A stretch of DNA of 64,000 nt from Enterovibrio coralii (lineage in GTDB: Bacteria; Pseudomonadota; Gammaproteobacteria; Enterobacterales; Vibrionaceae), in assembly GCF_001559595.1 (NCBI RefSeq), contig NZ_LNTY01000060.1, positions 1-64,000 of the forward strand, read 5' to 3'. The translations under genes and the position numbers were made by a program. The notes under the pieces were generated by a model. It was not told the origin of the DNA. It saw only the letters and a list, made by a program, of their open reading frames with translations, and made no database searches. This document shows positions 10,420 to 20,030 of the stretch, in pieces; within the stretch, counting starts at the first letter, position 1, and the number at the start of each line of letters is the position of its first letter.

Positions 10420-11145
10420 ATGGCAACTCCACATATCAATGCCGAAATGGGTGATTTTGCAGACGTAGTTCTGATGCCGGGCGATCCGCTGCGCGCTAAA
10501 TACATCGCAGAAACTTTCCTGGATGACGTAAAGCAAGTTTGTGACGTTCGTAACATGTTCGGTTACACCGGTACTTACAAAGGCCGCAAGATTTCTGTTA
10601 TGGGCCACGGTATGGGTATCCCATCATGCTCAATCTACACGACTGAGCTGATCAAAGACTTCGGCGTGAAGAAAATCATCCGTGTAGGTAGCTGTGGTGC
10701 AGTGCGTGAAGACGTGAAACTGCGTGAAGTTATCATCGGTGTTGGCGCATCTACTGATGCAAAAATCAACCGTACTCGTTTCAACGGCCATGACTTTGCA
10801 GCAATCGCTGACTTCGACATGACGCGTAACGCAGTTGACGCAGCGAAAGCAAAAGGCATCAACGTACGTGTTGGTAACATCTTCTCTGCAGACCTGTTCT
10901 ACTCTCCAGAGCCAGCATTCTTCGACACAATGGCGAAGTACGGCATCCTGGGTGTTGAAATGGAAGCAGCAGGTATCTACGGTGTTGCAGCAGAATTCGG
11001 CGCGAAAGCACTGACTATCTGTACTGTTTCTGACCACATCAAGACTGGTGAGCAAACCACTTCTGAAGAACGTCAAACTACGTTCAACGAAATGATCGAA
11101 ATCGCTCTGGAATCAGTTCTGCTGGGTGACGCAGAAGAAGCGTAA
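10420..11145 (+). CDS. deoD: Purine-nucleoside phosphorylase
   Basis: A 241-residue hexameric-type phosphorylase splitting purine (deoxy)nucleosides to base and (deoxy)ribose-1-phosphate. It begins MATPHINAEMGDFADVVLMP, nearly identical to E. coli DeoD. Phosphate-site GDPLRAKY, GSCGAV and EMEAAGIYGVAAEFGAKALT are intact, and the general-acid Asp is in CTVSDHIKTGEQTT. Last gene of the operon, closed by a strong terminator. RBS AAGGAA. Confidence 0.98.
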   Translation: MATPHINAEMGDFADVVLMPGDPLRAKYIAETFLDDVKQVCDVRNMFGYTGTYKGRKISVMGHGMGIPSCSIYTTELIKDFGVKKIIRVGSCGAVREDVKLREVIIGVGASTDAKINRTRFNGHDFAAIADFDMTRNAVDAAKAKGINVRVGNIFSADLFYSPEPAFFDTMAKYGILGVEMEAAGIYGVAAEFGAKALTICTVSDHIKTGEQTTSEERQTTFNEMIEIALESVLLGDAEEA

Positions 11146-11166
11146 TTATTCGCTGACTCTGAAAAG

Positions 11167-11195
11167 AAAAAGGATGGCCGAGGCCATCCTTTTTT
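11167..11195. terminator. Bidirectional terminator between deoD and ytjB
   Basis: Long stem AAAAAGGATGGCC / GGCCATCCTTTTT with a 2-nt apex. It has A-run and T-run on the two sides, so it can serve the convergent genes deoD (+) and ytjB (-). Confidence 0.9.
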
Positions 11196-11209
11196 GTTTT
11201 CGTATTTTT

Positions 11210-11818
11210 TTAGTCGTTGTTCTTGAGCAAGAAGGTCGAACGCCAAATGTCTTTGCGGTTGGCAAAGGTGAAAATCAACAGTGCCCCCGTCACCAAGGCC
11301 ACCAAAATCATCGCGCGCACTAGGTTGATGCTCTGCTCAAGGCGATTTGACGCGGCTTTGATCACATTGCCATGTTCAAGGGTGATACGGACAAAACCCG
11401 TAATGTGTCCGTCCAACGCAATCGGCTCAACCAATTGTTGGCGACCGATACTGGCGACCGCGAGCGGCGTATTCAATCCCGTCAATTGTTCCAACGGCAT
11501 CGCACCTACGGATGCTGCCAGCACATTCCCGCGCACATCATAAACTGCTGCATCGAGGATCAGGGGTTCTTCTTGCAAGTTAGCAACCAGCAATTGCAAG
11601 GTTTCATTGTCATCACCGGAAATCGCGGTGTAGGCCGTTGCAGCGGCTTGACGCAAGATCACACGAGAGAGCGACTCCGTCTGATCGTAAAGCATCTTGT
11701 AGTTACGGTGGTTAAGTTGATTGCTGTACATAAACAGCATCAAGATCGTGCCGAAACAGGCAATCACTACCAAAAATTGCCAGAGTCGTTTTAGACGTTT
11801 TTTATTTATTTGTAGCAT
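11210..11818 (-). CDS. ytjB: YtjB/Smp-family inner-membrane protein
   Basis: A 202-residue protein with a basic N-terminus (KKRLKRLW), a membrane helix at about 12-31, a periplasmic section of about 130 residues, and a second helix at about 168-188 (MILVALVTGALLIFTFA). This two-helix topology and the divergent position next to serB match the YtjB (old name Smp) family. The molecular role is not well defined. The periplasmic part resembles small sensory domains (AAVYDVRGNVLAAS), which is only an impression. Confidence 0.85.
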   Translation of the reverse strand: MLQINKKRLKRLWQFLVVIACFGTILMLFMYSNQLNHRNYKMLYDQTESLSRVILRQAAATAYTAISGDDNETLQLLVANLQEEPLILDAAVYDVRGNVLAASVGAMPLEQLTGLNTPLAVASIGRQQLVEPIALDGHITGFVRITLEHGNVIKAASNRLEQSINLVRAMILVALVTGALLIFTFANRKDIWRSTFLLKNND

Positions 11819-11997
11819 AAGCTGTCCAAGCTAAAGGTTGCTCGATAGGAGCAGTGCAATCATTCAGCGACAGCTCAGTTTGATGTTCATGCAAAAAAAA
11901 AGCAAGAAACCCTTGGAGTTAGGCACGCAGTGAGAGTACTGCGGGAATGAAGAGAGTTTGATATAGTAACGTCAGATTTTGATAAGGACTTTATGCA

Positions 11998-12963
11998 ATG
12001 GATGCAGTATCGCTTTATTCAATAAAGAAGCACACCAAACTATATAACCGTTTCCCTTCACTGCGTGCGTTTCGCACCTCAGACTGCCGACAAGCGGGTT
12101 GGCTGGTCTATGGCACCGATCTCAGTGCCGGTTTTCTCGATGATCTCGCGTTTCTCACTGGCGACTATGTTGCACCTATCACGGGGTGGACAGTCGGGCC
12201 TTATGACGTCCTTTTAATGCGTGGAGAACTCTCGCCAGAAATCGTTGCCTTGTGTGACGCTTGGGGCTTTGACTGCTCGCTGTTGGACAATATTCCAAAT
12301 CTCAATGAACCCGGTTTGGCCGTGTTCGACATGGACTCCACCGCGATTCAAATTGAATGTATTGATGAAATTGCCAAGCTAGCTGGCGTAGGCGAGAAAG
12401 TGTCGGAAGTGACAGAGCGTGCGATGCGTGGCGAGTTAGATTTTGAAGCCAGCCTTCGTGAACGCGTTGCAACGTTAAAAGGCACGGATGTGGCGGTGCT
12501 TGAGCAAGTACGAGACAGCATTCCTTACATGCCTGGGATGAAGCGTTTGACGGCAACCTTGCAAGCACGCGGTTGGAAAGTGGCGATAGCATCAGGCGGC
12601 TTTACTTGGTTTTCTGACAAACTCAAGCAAGACCTCTCTTTGGCGTATGCTGAGTCCAATCAGCTGGTGATTGAGAACGGTAAGCTGACGGGTGAAGTTG
12701 CAGGCACCATTGTTGATGCGCAGCGTAAAGCGGATATCTTGCGCGATCTCGCGGAGAGCTACGATCTAACACCAGCGCACACTTTGGCTGTTGGTGACGG
12801 CGCGAACGATCTAACCATGATGTCGGCAGCGGGCTTGGGCATTGCCTACCATGCTAAACCAAAAGTGCAGGCGTCTGCGCAGGTGGCAATCAAACATGCT
12901 GATCTTGGTGGCGTGGCGTGTGTGCTGTCAGCGTCATTGTTGCCGCAGCGTCTTGGCTGGTAA
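11998..12963 (+). CDS. serB: Phosphoserine phosphatase
   Basis: HAD-superfamily phosphatase, 321 residues (E. coli 322), catalysing the final step of serine synthesis. HAD motif I is FDMDSTAIQIE (about 110-120, nucleophile the first Asp); motif II lies in AIASGGFTWFSD; motifs III/IV lie in VGDGANDLTMM. The N-terminal 100 residues are the ACT-like part found in enterobacterial SerB. It is divergent from ytjB and convergent with the PilZ gene. Confidence 0.96.
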   Translation: MDAVSLYSIKKHTKLYNRFPSLRAFRTSDCRQAGWLVYGTDLSAGFLDDLAFLTGDYVAPITGWTVGPYDVLLMRGELSPEIVALCDAWGFDCSLLDNIPNLNEPGLAVFDMDSTAIQIECIDEIAKLAGVGEKVSEVTERAMRGELDFEASLRERVATLKGTDVAVLEQVRDSIPYMPGMKRLTATLQARGWKVAIASGGFTWFSDKLKQDLSLAYAESNQLVIENGKLTGEVAGTIVDAQRKADILRDLAESYDLTPAHTLAVGDGANDLTMMSAAGLGIAYHAKPKVQASAQVAIKHADLGGVACVLSASLLPQRLGW

Positions 12964-12978
12964 CCGAAACGCGAATTG

Positions 12979-13007
12979 AAAAAGCCACCGATGACGGTGG
13001 CTTTTTT
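12979..13007. terminator. Terminator shared by serB and the PilZ gene
   Basis: Stem AAAAAGCCACCG / CGGTGGCTTTTTT, 4-nt loop, placed between convergent stops at 12963 and 13026. Confidence 0.9.
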
Positions 13008-13025
13008 GTTTGAAAGCGTGAGCGA

Positions 13026-15362
13026 TCAGTTCACTTCAAGACGAAGTAGCACTTCATCGGTGATATCGCTCATTTCACCGTAAACGGCCAAGTCGGCAAA
13101 TTCCAATTCCAATTGGCGTGCTCGCTGAGTGGAAAGCGCGATCAATGGCTCTAAGGTTTCTGGTGATAACCACTGGCTGCCGTCTTCGATTGGTTGTAAC
13201 CAATTTCGCACCGCATAGAATTTACCGCGTTTCTTCGCTTGGCTGATGAAGAACTTGCGCTCCTCAGGCGTAGAAAAGCTTTCCAACGAACGCGATTTGA
13301 TGTCTGAAATCGCGTTGTTTTCAAACTCTACCGCGATGTAAACCTCGTGTTTGACCTGTGCTAGACGGTTGCGCTGACGTGTCACTGTGCTGGCGTACTT
13401 CATCAGATGATTACCCAGCACAGGCGCCAGCGACATGCGACCTTGTGCCGCTTTGCTTTCAAGCAAACGGTTTAAATCAGTGCCCGGATAGTTAGTGCCG
13501 ATGGCCGCCAAATGCAGGGTTTCACCACGAAGCATCAGAAAATACGGAATGGTCGAAAGCCTTGTCAGGAGCATTTGGTGCATCGCGTGCACCAAAGGCG
13601 CATCAGGCAGCACTTCATAATCGACAGACAGTTTGTGGCGGTTGTGCTCAATCAGACGCTTCAAATAACTGCTTCTGTTCTCGCTGTATCGGTCACGCAC
13701 CAAAGACAATTGCACCGTCATGCGATCAGCACTGATGCGCACCACTTTATAAGGCACATTGGCGAGCGGCGCATTGGGATCCAAGCGTTTCAGATCGGTA
13801 AAAGTCACCGACACTTCCTGCGCCTTGTTGCCCTTGAAAGGACGAGTCAGTTTTAGGTGCAAACCGTTTGGAGAGAAATCGACGGTTTCGCCTTGTAACT
13901 CGCCACTTAAATGGTGAATCAAGGTGGCACCGGTGCGGTGCTGAAAACGTTCTTCCTTTCGCTGCGGTGTCAGCTGTGAGGGCACCCCTTCGATGCGTGA
14001 GATTGGATTGCGCGTATGCACAAACTGATTCAGCGTTTTTGACGGCAATTTTGGCTTGCTCGGTAAGCGAAAATCCGTGTTCACATGCGATTGGGTTAAA
14101 TCCTGAATCGTCGCGATGTGGGTCAGCTCATCGATTTGGCTGATATACGCCGGAGACGCTTCCTGTAGGCGTTCTGCATCTTCGTCACTGATTGTTGCCA
14201 TTGTCACGCGAAGAACGCGCCACGAGGCTCTGGAGCTGCCTACGTGCCAAAACAGGTGACGTTGTTCAGGTGTCAGCTCTGTCGGACAGGCAGAGAAGAA
14301 GAAGGTCTTTCCTGCGTGCTCATGGCTAAAGCAATAAATCAGGGTTTCGCTGCTGGTTAAGCCTTTGAGCGCAAGGTGCTGTAGGCGCTTTTCTGAGAAC
14401 AGTCGGTCAATAACCGGCTGGTTTCTCTCGTCATGCCAGTAATCCCACAGCGCGCGGTTGTGCTCGGTTAGCAAACCGTATTTCAGAGATGAATCACTGA
14501 AGAAAAGCTGTAGCGAAGGCGTTTGCTCTAAAAAGATCTGTTCGTAGCAACGCGAGCGCGTGGTGAGGAATTTGTCGGCGTTTTCTTGGCGTGTTTTCAC
14601 CGTATTTTGAGACAGCTTGATGGAAATGGCTTCTTTCACCGCTTCCGTGCTGGTCGTCAATCTCAAGCGAATGCGTTGGAAGTTGTCGCGAACCAAATTC
14701 AGCTCTTTGCCGACAATGCGGTACTTCAAGCCGCTGAACAGCTCTGGCAACTGACATTCATCACCGAGTTGTGGGAAATACACGATGATGGTCGAGCCAA
14801 TGTCATAAACAAACGATGACGGCAGTTTTACCTGCATGCCTGAATTAGACAGATCTACCGTTGAGCCGTTGACCTCAGTACCATTTGGAAGAAACACCTG
14901 AATGCGAGTAGACAGTTGAATGCGGTTCTCTGAGCGCGAAAGGTAGTGTCCAAATTTGATAGGCTGCGCTTCAACCGTTTCATCAGAAAAGTCTTCTAAA
15001 GCCTCACCGGATTTTTGAATGGCTCGGTGGCTGTTCGGCGTATTGTGGAGCTCTTCCCAAAGTCCTTGTGTCAGTTGCCCTTGGTAAATCTCCAATCGAC
15101 GGTGGTACAGGTTAATGGCGACATCGTCCATCCAGTGGTTTTGGCCATTTAAGTAATAGTGGCGGCAGTTGCCCATGACTTTGCCACGAAGATCGATGGC
15201 TTTGACGCTGGGTGTCATGAGGCGACGTACCTCCATTTTCAGAAGCAGGCGTTCTGAATTGGAATGCTGTTGCGTGAGTTTCTGCAGCAACTCATCGAAA
15301 CCGTCCTTATCGTAAAGCGGCAAAAGTTGATCGAAGAGTGCCTGATCGTGGTCCTTCATCAT
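13026..15362 (-). CDS. Large c-di-GMP receptor with two PilZ domains (PlzC-like)
   Basis: A 778-residue soluble protein. The first PilZ domain has RSENR (143-147) and DLSNSG (170-175); the second has RFQHR (472-476) and DFSPNG (495-500). Both match the RxxxR and D/NxSxxG motifs that bind c-di-GMP. The parts between and after have no obvious enzyme motif. The serB-PilZ-radA order matches V. cholerae, where the gene in this place is plzC (VC2344, from memory), so orthology is likely but not proven. It may influence motility or biofilm genes. Divergent from radA with about 147 bp between. Confidence 0.9.
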   Translation of the reverse strand: MMKDHDQALFDQLLPLYDKDGFDELLQKLTQQHSNSERLLLKMEVRRLMTPSVKAIDLRGKVMGNCRHYYLNGQNHWMDDVAINLYHRRLEIYQGQLTQGLWEELHNTPNSHRAIQKSGEALEDFSDETVEAQPIKFGHYLSRSENRIQLSTRIQVFLPNGTEVNGSTVDLSNSGMQVKLPSSFVYDIGSTIIVYFPQLGDECQLPELFSGLKYRIVGKELNLVRDNFQRIRLRLTTSTEAVKEAISIKLSQNTVKTRQENADKFLTTRSRCYEQIFLEQTPSLQLFFSDSSLKYGLLTEHNRALWDYWHDERNQPVIDRLFSEKRLQHLALKGLTSSETLIYCFSHEHAGKTFFFSACPTELTPEQRHLFWHVGSSRASWRVLRVTMATISDEDAERLQEASPAYISQIDELTHIATIQDLTQSHVNTDFRLPSKPKLPSKTLNQFVHTRNPISRIEGVPSQLTPQRKEERFQHRTGATLIHHLSGELQGETVDFSPNGLHLKLTRPFKGNKAQEVSVTFTDLKRLDPNAPLANVPYKVVRISADRMTVQLSLVRDRYSENRSSYLKRLIEHNRHKLSVDYEVLPDAPLVHAMHQMLLTRLSTIPYFLMLRGETLHLAAIGTNYPGTDLNRLLESKAAQGRMSLAPVLGNHLMKYASTVTRQRNRLAQVKHEVYIAVEFENNAISDIKSRSLESFSTPEERKFFISQAKKRGKFYAVRNWLQPIEDGSQWLSPETLEPLIALSTQRARQLELEFADLAVYGEMSDITDEVLLRLEVN

Positions 15363-15509
15363 TATTATTTTCTGGTAGAATCCTGATACTTACTATCGGT
15401 TTGAATAGGCCATAGTTTACCTATTTTCTCGCGAGATACGCGAAGAGTTATTTAAACTTGTTGTGCCTCGCAAAAGCGGTGGTACAAGAGTGAAAGGCTG
15501 GGAGAAAAC

Positions 15510-16888
15510 ATGTCCAAAACAAAACGCGCATACGTGTGTAACGACTGTGGCGCAGATTACCCTCGTTGGCAGGGACAATGTTCAGCCTGTGGATCATGGA
15601 ACACGATTACCGAAGTGCGTTTAGCGGCATCGCCACAAGTGGCGCGTGCGGAAAAATACGCAGGTTATGCGGGCGCAGCGGAAGCAAAAGTTCAGACGCT
15701 TTCAGCTATCGATCTTCAAGAAGTGCCGCGCTTTACCAGTGGCTTTAAGGAGCTTGACCGCGTATTGGGTGGCGGCATTGTGCCGGGAGCCGCTATTTTG
15801 ATTGGTGGTAGTCCGGGCGCAGGTAAAAGTACCTTGTTGCTGCAAACCATGTGCTGGCTGGCAAGCCAAATGCCAACCTTGTATGTCACGGGAGAGGAAT
15901 CCTTACAGCAGGTTGCGATGCGCGCTGAGCGCCTTGGTTTGCCGAAAGACAAACTGAAAATGCTGTCGGAAACCAACGTCGAAACCATCTGCCAAATTGC
16001 ACGCCAAGAGCAGCCAAAAATCATGGTTATTGACTCCATCCAAGTCATGCACTGTGCCGATGTGGCTTCAGCGCCTGGCAGTGTGGCACAGGTCCGTGAG
16101 TCTGCTGCCGCTCTGACGCGTATGCCAAGCAGCATAACGTTGCGATTTTCATGGTGGGTCACGTGACCAAAGACGGCACGCTGGCCGGCCCGAAAGTGCT
16201 TGAGCACTGTATAGACTGTTCAGTGATGCTTGACGGTTCTAGTGACACCCGTTTTCGCACCCTTCGCAGCCATAAAAACCGTTTTGGTGCGGTGAATGAG
16301 CTGGGTGTGTTTGCCATGACAGGGCAGGGGCTTCGTGAAGTCAGCAACCCGTCGGCGATCTTTCTGAGCCGAGGTGAAGAGGCGACATCTGGCAGTTCCG
16401 TCATGGTGCTTTGGGAAGGTACCCGTCCACTTCTCGTCGAGCTTCAAGCGTTGGTGGATTACAGTCAATTGGCCAACCCTCGTCGTGTGGCCGTGGGTCT
16501 TGAGCAAAACCGCTTGGCTCTGTTGCTGGCGGTATTGCACAAGCATGGCGGCCTACAAATGTCCGATCAGGATGTGTTTGTGAATGTGGTTGGTGGCGTA
16601 AAGGTCACCGAAACCAGTGCTGATTTGGCTTTGTTGCTTGCTCTTATTTCCAGCTTCCGTGATCGTCCATTGCCAAAAGATTTGGTCGTGTTTGGCGAAG
16701 TGGGTTTGGCTGGTGAAATTCGTCCTGTGCCAAGTGGTCAAGAACGCTTGATGGAAGCGGCGAAGCATGGTTTTAAACGGGCGGTGGTGCCAATGGCTAA
16801 TGCACCCAAAAAAGACATTCCGGGCATGAAAGTCTATGGCGTGAACAAACTGTCTGATGCACTGGCAGCTTTGGACGAGTTTGATTGA
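15510..16888 (+). CDS. radA: DNA repair protein RadA/Sms (frameshifted in the middle)
   Basis: RecA-like helicase aiding branch migration in recombination. Seen in order: N-terminal zinc finger C10-x2-C13...C24-x2-C27, Walker A GGSPGAGKST (99-108), the RadA motif SHKNRFGAVNE, and a C-terminal Lon-like domain (VNVVGGVKVTETSADLALL). Two ORFs overlap at 16151-16166. Adding one T near 16121 turns LTRMPSS into LTRYAKQHNVAIFMVGHV, joining them to 459 residues (E. coli 460). So this is a one-base deletion, most likely a sequencing error. Confidence 0.95.
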
Positions 16889-16907
16889 AGATTTGAAGCA
16901 AATCACT

Positions 16908-16933
16908 AAAGGCACCCTTCGGTGCCTTTTTTT
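16908..16933 (+). terminator. Rho-independent terminator of radA
   Basis: AAAGGCACC / GGTGCCTTT stem with loop CTTC and a T7 tail. Confidence 0.9.
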
Positions 16934-16952
16934 ATTCTCTTTTCATGGAGTT

Positions 16953-16984
16953 AAATAAAGTGTGACTTGAGTCATGCTTTATTT
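16953..16984. repeat. 32-bp imperfect palindrome upstream of the GGDEF gene
   Basis: Arms AAATAAAG...CTTTATTT enclose TGACT-TG-AGTCA. Allowing two G-T pairs, all 15 positions of each arm pair around a 2-nt centre. It could be a second terminator after radA or an operator; there is a TTTATTTTT tail. Confidence 0.55.
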
Positions 16985-17057
16985 TTGGTTATTTTCCGCA
17001 CGATTTGTCATGTGAATGGATTCATATGAACGGTTAACTGGGCAATATGCAATGTGT

Positions 17058-17079
17058 TCTATACTGATAGAAGTATAGA
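17058..17079. promoter_or_regulatory. Perfect 8-bp inverted repeat overlapping a possible -10 box
   Basis: TCTATACT-GATAGA-AGTATAGA. The left arm contains TATACT (17060-17065), a good -10 for the gene starting at 17124, so a repressor binding here would block the promoter. A 10-bp palindrome, TTCATATGAA, lies at 17021-17030. Confidence 0.45.
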
Positions 17080-17123
17080 TTCTCACTTTTGCGAAAAAGA
17101 CAGGGAAAGGAACCAGACTAACA

Positions 17124-18926
17124 ATGTTTTTTAAACGTCAGAGAATAGGCATCGTAGCGGCAACGATGCTGGTCCTATTGACCGTTTCAGGCTGGGCGTC
17201 TGCGAACCACTCTGGAGAGGAGGGTGCGCAAAAAGTGCTTTATATTAACTCATATCATCAAGGCTATAGCTGGAGTGATGATATTGAGAAAGGCTTTATT
17301 GAAGCACTGCATCAAAGTGGTTTAAACGTCGAGCTTTCTCAGGAATACCTCGATAGTCAGCGTTTTCCTAACGCAGACGGATTCCTTCATATTCGGCAGT
17401 TGTTTGACAAAAAGTACAAGGATTATCATCCAGATTTGGTGTTTACGTCAGACAACAATGCCTTTCACTTTGCGCTCGACAACCGTGATACCTTTTTCCC
17501 AGATACACCGATCGTGTTTGTTGGCTACAACAACTTTAAACCGAGCATCATTGAAGGGGTTGGTGATGTTACAGGCTTGAATGAAGCGATTGAGCTGGTG
17601 CCAACCATTCGGCTTGGCTTGGATGTTTTCCCCGACACAACCCGTTTGGCCTTTCTGGTTTCCTCTCAAAATAAGAGCGACAGTGCCCACCGAGAAAAAG
17701 TGATCAGTGACTTGGTGCCTTACTTCTCCAAGCAGGAGAATTTACCGATCACCTTGCTGGACAATGTCACGGTCGAGCAAGCCACCAATCAAATGAATAA
17801 CCTCGAATCTACGACCTTGTTGTTCGTGTTTGGACGCATTACTGACAAGGGCCCGGATCGCAATTTGTCGCCCGCAGAAAGCACAGAAATGCTGGCGCAT
17901 GGCATCGAACAGCCGATTTTTGGTGCATGGAGTTTTCAGCTCGGAAAGGGGATTGTCGGTGGCGATCTGTTGACAGGCACCACGCAGGGAAAAGTGGGTG
18001 GGGAGATGGCGGTAAAAATATTAACCGGCACACCAGTGTCTGACATCCCGATTAAAATGCGCACACCTCACCAAGTCACTTTTGACGCGAAAGTGATGTC
18101 TCAGGTGAATATCGATAAGACAAAAATTCCCGCAGATGCGGTGATTATTAATGAAGAAGTGTCGATTTGGGTTGAATATTTTTGGCCGATTGTCGCTGTT
18201 ATTTGCCTCGTCATTGGTGAGGGCTTTCTGGTGCTAAAGCTCTTTGTAACCAAGCGCCAAAAAGAGAAAGCGGTTCTGGAGCTAGAAGAGACTAACGATA
18301 CGTTGGAAGAAAAAGTTCTCGAGCGAACCAAGAGCTTAAGGCAAGCCAAAAAGGAACTAGAAGTACTCACTGAGACCGATGCGCTGACGGAGATTCACAA
18401 TCGCCGATTTTTTGAGAAACAGCTAAACATTGAGCTGAGCCGTGCCTATCGACATCAGTCACCCCTCAGTTTGATCATCATAGATATCGACTACTTCAAA
18501 AAATTCAACGACACCTATGGCCACGTCGCTGGGGATGAATGTCTGAAACGTGTCGCTTCCATCATAGAGACACAGTGTCGACGAATGGCGGATGTGGCTG
18601 CACGCTATGGCGGTGAGGAGTTCGTTATTTTGCTGCCGGATACCGACAGTGAAGGCGCAGTGATTGTCAGTGAGCAGCTACAGCAAGACATTGCCAGAGC
18701 ACAAATCTTTCATGAAAACAGTGAGGTTGATATTTTCCTGACACTGAGTTTAGGCGTCATTACATACCAAAATGCGGACGAACTGATTTCGGGCGAAAAG
18801 CTACTTTCGCTCGCTGATGAGCATCTTTATACCGCGAAAAAACAGGGCAGGAACTGTTATGTAAGCGGGGTGTATCCTGAACCACTTAACGAGGACATTG
18901 ACAGTATTCATGGGGCACGTGGTTAG
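17124..18926 (+). CDS. Membrane diguanylate cyclase with ABC-type binding-protein sensor domain
   Basis: 600 residues. A signal peptide (about 1-28, ending GWASANHS) is followed by a periplasmic domain of about 310 residues resembling the ABC_sub_bind family (VLYINSYHQGYSWSDDIEKG, FVGYNNFKPS). A membrane helix (about 352-372), a coiled coil (LELEETNDTLEEKVLERTKS) and a C-terminal GGDEF domain follow. The active site is GGEEF (496-500), with inhibitory-site RMAD five residues before YGGEEF (487-490). It should make c-di-GMP and be product-inhibited. The ligand is unknown. RBS AAAGGA. Confidence 0.92.
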   Translation: MFFKRQRIGIVAATMLVLLTVSGWASANHSGEEGAQKVLYINSYHQGYSWSDDIEKGFIEALHQSGLNVELSQEYLDSQRFPNADGFLHIRQLFDKKYKDYHPDLVFTSDNNAFHFALDNRDTFFPDTPIVFVGYNNFKPSIIEGVGDVTGLNEAIELVPTIRLGLDVFPDTTRLAFLVSSQNKSDSAHREKVISDLVPYFSKQENLPITLLDNVTVEQATNQMNNLESTTLLFVFGRITDKGPDRNLSPAESTEMLAHGIEQPIFGAWSFQLGKGIVGGDLLTGTTQGKVGGEMAVKILTGTPVSDIPIKMRTPHQVTFDAKVMSQVNIDKTKIPADAVIINEEVSIWVEYFWPIVAVICLVIGEGFLVLKLFVTKRQKEKAVLELEETNDTLEEKVLERTKSLRQAKKELEVLTETDALTEIHNRRFFEKQLNIELSRAYRHQSPLSLIIIDIDYFKKFNDTYGHVAGDECLKRVASIIETQCRRMADVAARYGGEEFVILLPDTDSEGAVIVSEQLQQDIARAQIFHENSEVDIFLTLSLGVITYQNADELISGEKLLSLADEHLYTAKKQGRNCYVSGVYPEPLNEDIDSIHGARG

Positions 18927-18938
18927 TGCCTGTGCCCC
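18912..18938. terminator. Hairpin between convergent GGDEF and M23 genes
   Basis: GGGGCAC / GTGCCCC, 7-bp stem with 13-nt loop, overlapping the GGDEF stop. There is no T-run on the plus side, so terminator activity is uncertain. Confidence 0.4.
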
Positions 18939-18947
18939 AAAGGTGGT

Positions 18948-19985
18948 CTACTTAGAAATGTTTGCAGAGGCGAGGGTGGTTTCACCGTCGCTTTCTTTTG
19001 GTTCGGATTGCGTGCCGTTCACGGCATCTGATGCCAGTTGAACCTGCGTTGAGACCATGCTCTCGACAATCTTAACCAGATTCACCCACTTCACTTTGTC
19101 TTCCACTTTAAACAGCGACTCGAAGTTGTCAGGTGTCCACGCGATAAAGTTCTTAGGGTTCAGCGCGCGACCCAAGAAACGTACTTCATAGTGAAGATGC
19201 GGGCCAGTAGAGAGGCCAGTGTTGCCAGACCAGCCAATCAAATCGCCTTTTTTCACGAACTGACCGGTATTAACGTTGAATTTGTCCAAATGCGCATAAA
19301 GGGTCATAAAACCGAAGGCATGGTCAATCTTTAGCAGGTTGCCGTAGCCTTTCTTTTTACTTGGACGTTTGTATTCGACCACACCGTCAGCGGGCGCATA
19401 CACGGGTGTGCCGATGTCAGCTGTCAAATCCAATCCCAAGTGGAATTTCTTATTGCCCGTCACAGGGTGGGTGCGAGAACCATAACCTGACGAGCGGCGG
19501 TAGCTTTCAATGGGCTTACCGCTTGGGATCAGTTGCAGCATCGTAGCGCGCACCGCTGAGTTGATCGCGGCGACATCTAGCCTTTCTGCCAACGGCAGCG
19601 CAGAGGCATCATCTTTTTCCAATCCCAGCACTTCTTCTACCGTGGTCACGCGTTGGGTCAGGTAGTTCAGTTGGCTGTCTTTGTCTTCGATGATTTGTGC
19701 GTACTCTTCCTCTTTATTCGAGATGAGCTGTTCGAGTTGCTGTCGTTGTTGCTCCAAAGATTCCAATTGTCCGGAAAGCTCTGTGCTTTGCTCGGTCATG
19801 TTTTTGAGCGACACCTCGGCCGTATTCGAACGGTGATTGAGGTAATAGATGGTCGCGATGCTGGCAAAAATAGCAACGAGCAAGGTTGCTAGCATGGAAA
19901 GCAGCACTTTTTTAAGTGTTGGAGAAAGAACGAAATGGCGAGAGCCATTGGCGTGGGAAACAGCTATTCGAATATTGTTCGGCAT
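18948..19985 (-). CDS. M23-family peptidoglycan endopeptidase, membrane-anchored
   Basis: 345 residues. One N-terminal membrane helix (about 26-48) is followed by a long periplasmic coiled coil (about 55-120) and an M23/LytM domain (about 165-275). Zinc ligands and catalytic residues are present: H182 and D186 (HLGLD), H232 (AHLD), and H265 in GPHLHYE. Because the HxxxD and HxH sets are complete, it is likely an active cross-link-cleaving hydrolase rather than an EnvC-like activator. C-terminal 60 residues are polar. Single gene, convergent with the GGDEF gene. Confidence 0.9.
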   Translation of the reverse strand: MPNNIRIAVSHANGSRHFVLSPTLKKVLLSMLATLLVAIFASIATIYYLNHRSNTAEVSLKNMTEQSTELSGQLESLEQQRQQLEQLISNKEEEYAQIIEDKDSQLNYLTQRVTTVEEVLGLEKDDASALPLAERLDVAAINSAVRATMLQLIPSGKPIESYRRSSGYGSRTHPVTGNKKFHLGLDLTADIGTPVYAPADGVVEYKRPSKKKGYGNLLKIDHAFGFMTLYAHLDKFNVNTGQFVKKGDLIGWSGNTGLSTGPHLHYEVRFLGRALNPKNFIAWTPDNFESLFKVEDKVKWVNLVKIVESMVSTQVQLASDAVNGTQSEPKESDGETTLASANISK

Positions 19986-20030
19986 GATACGGCTACTACA
20001 TGTACTAATGCACTGATAAAAACAGGTGAA

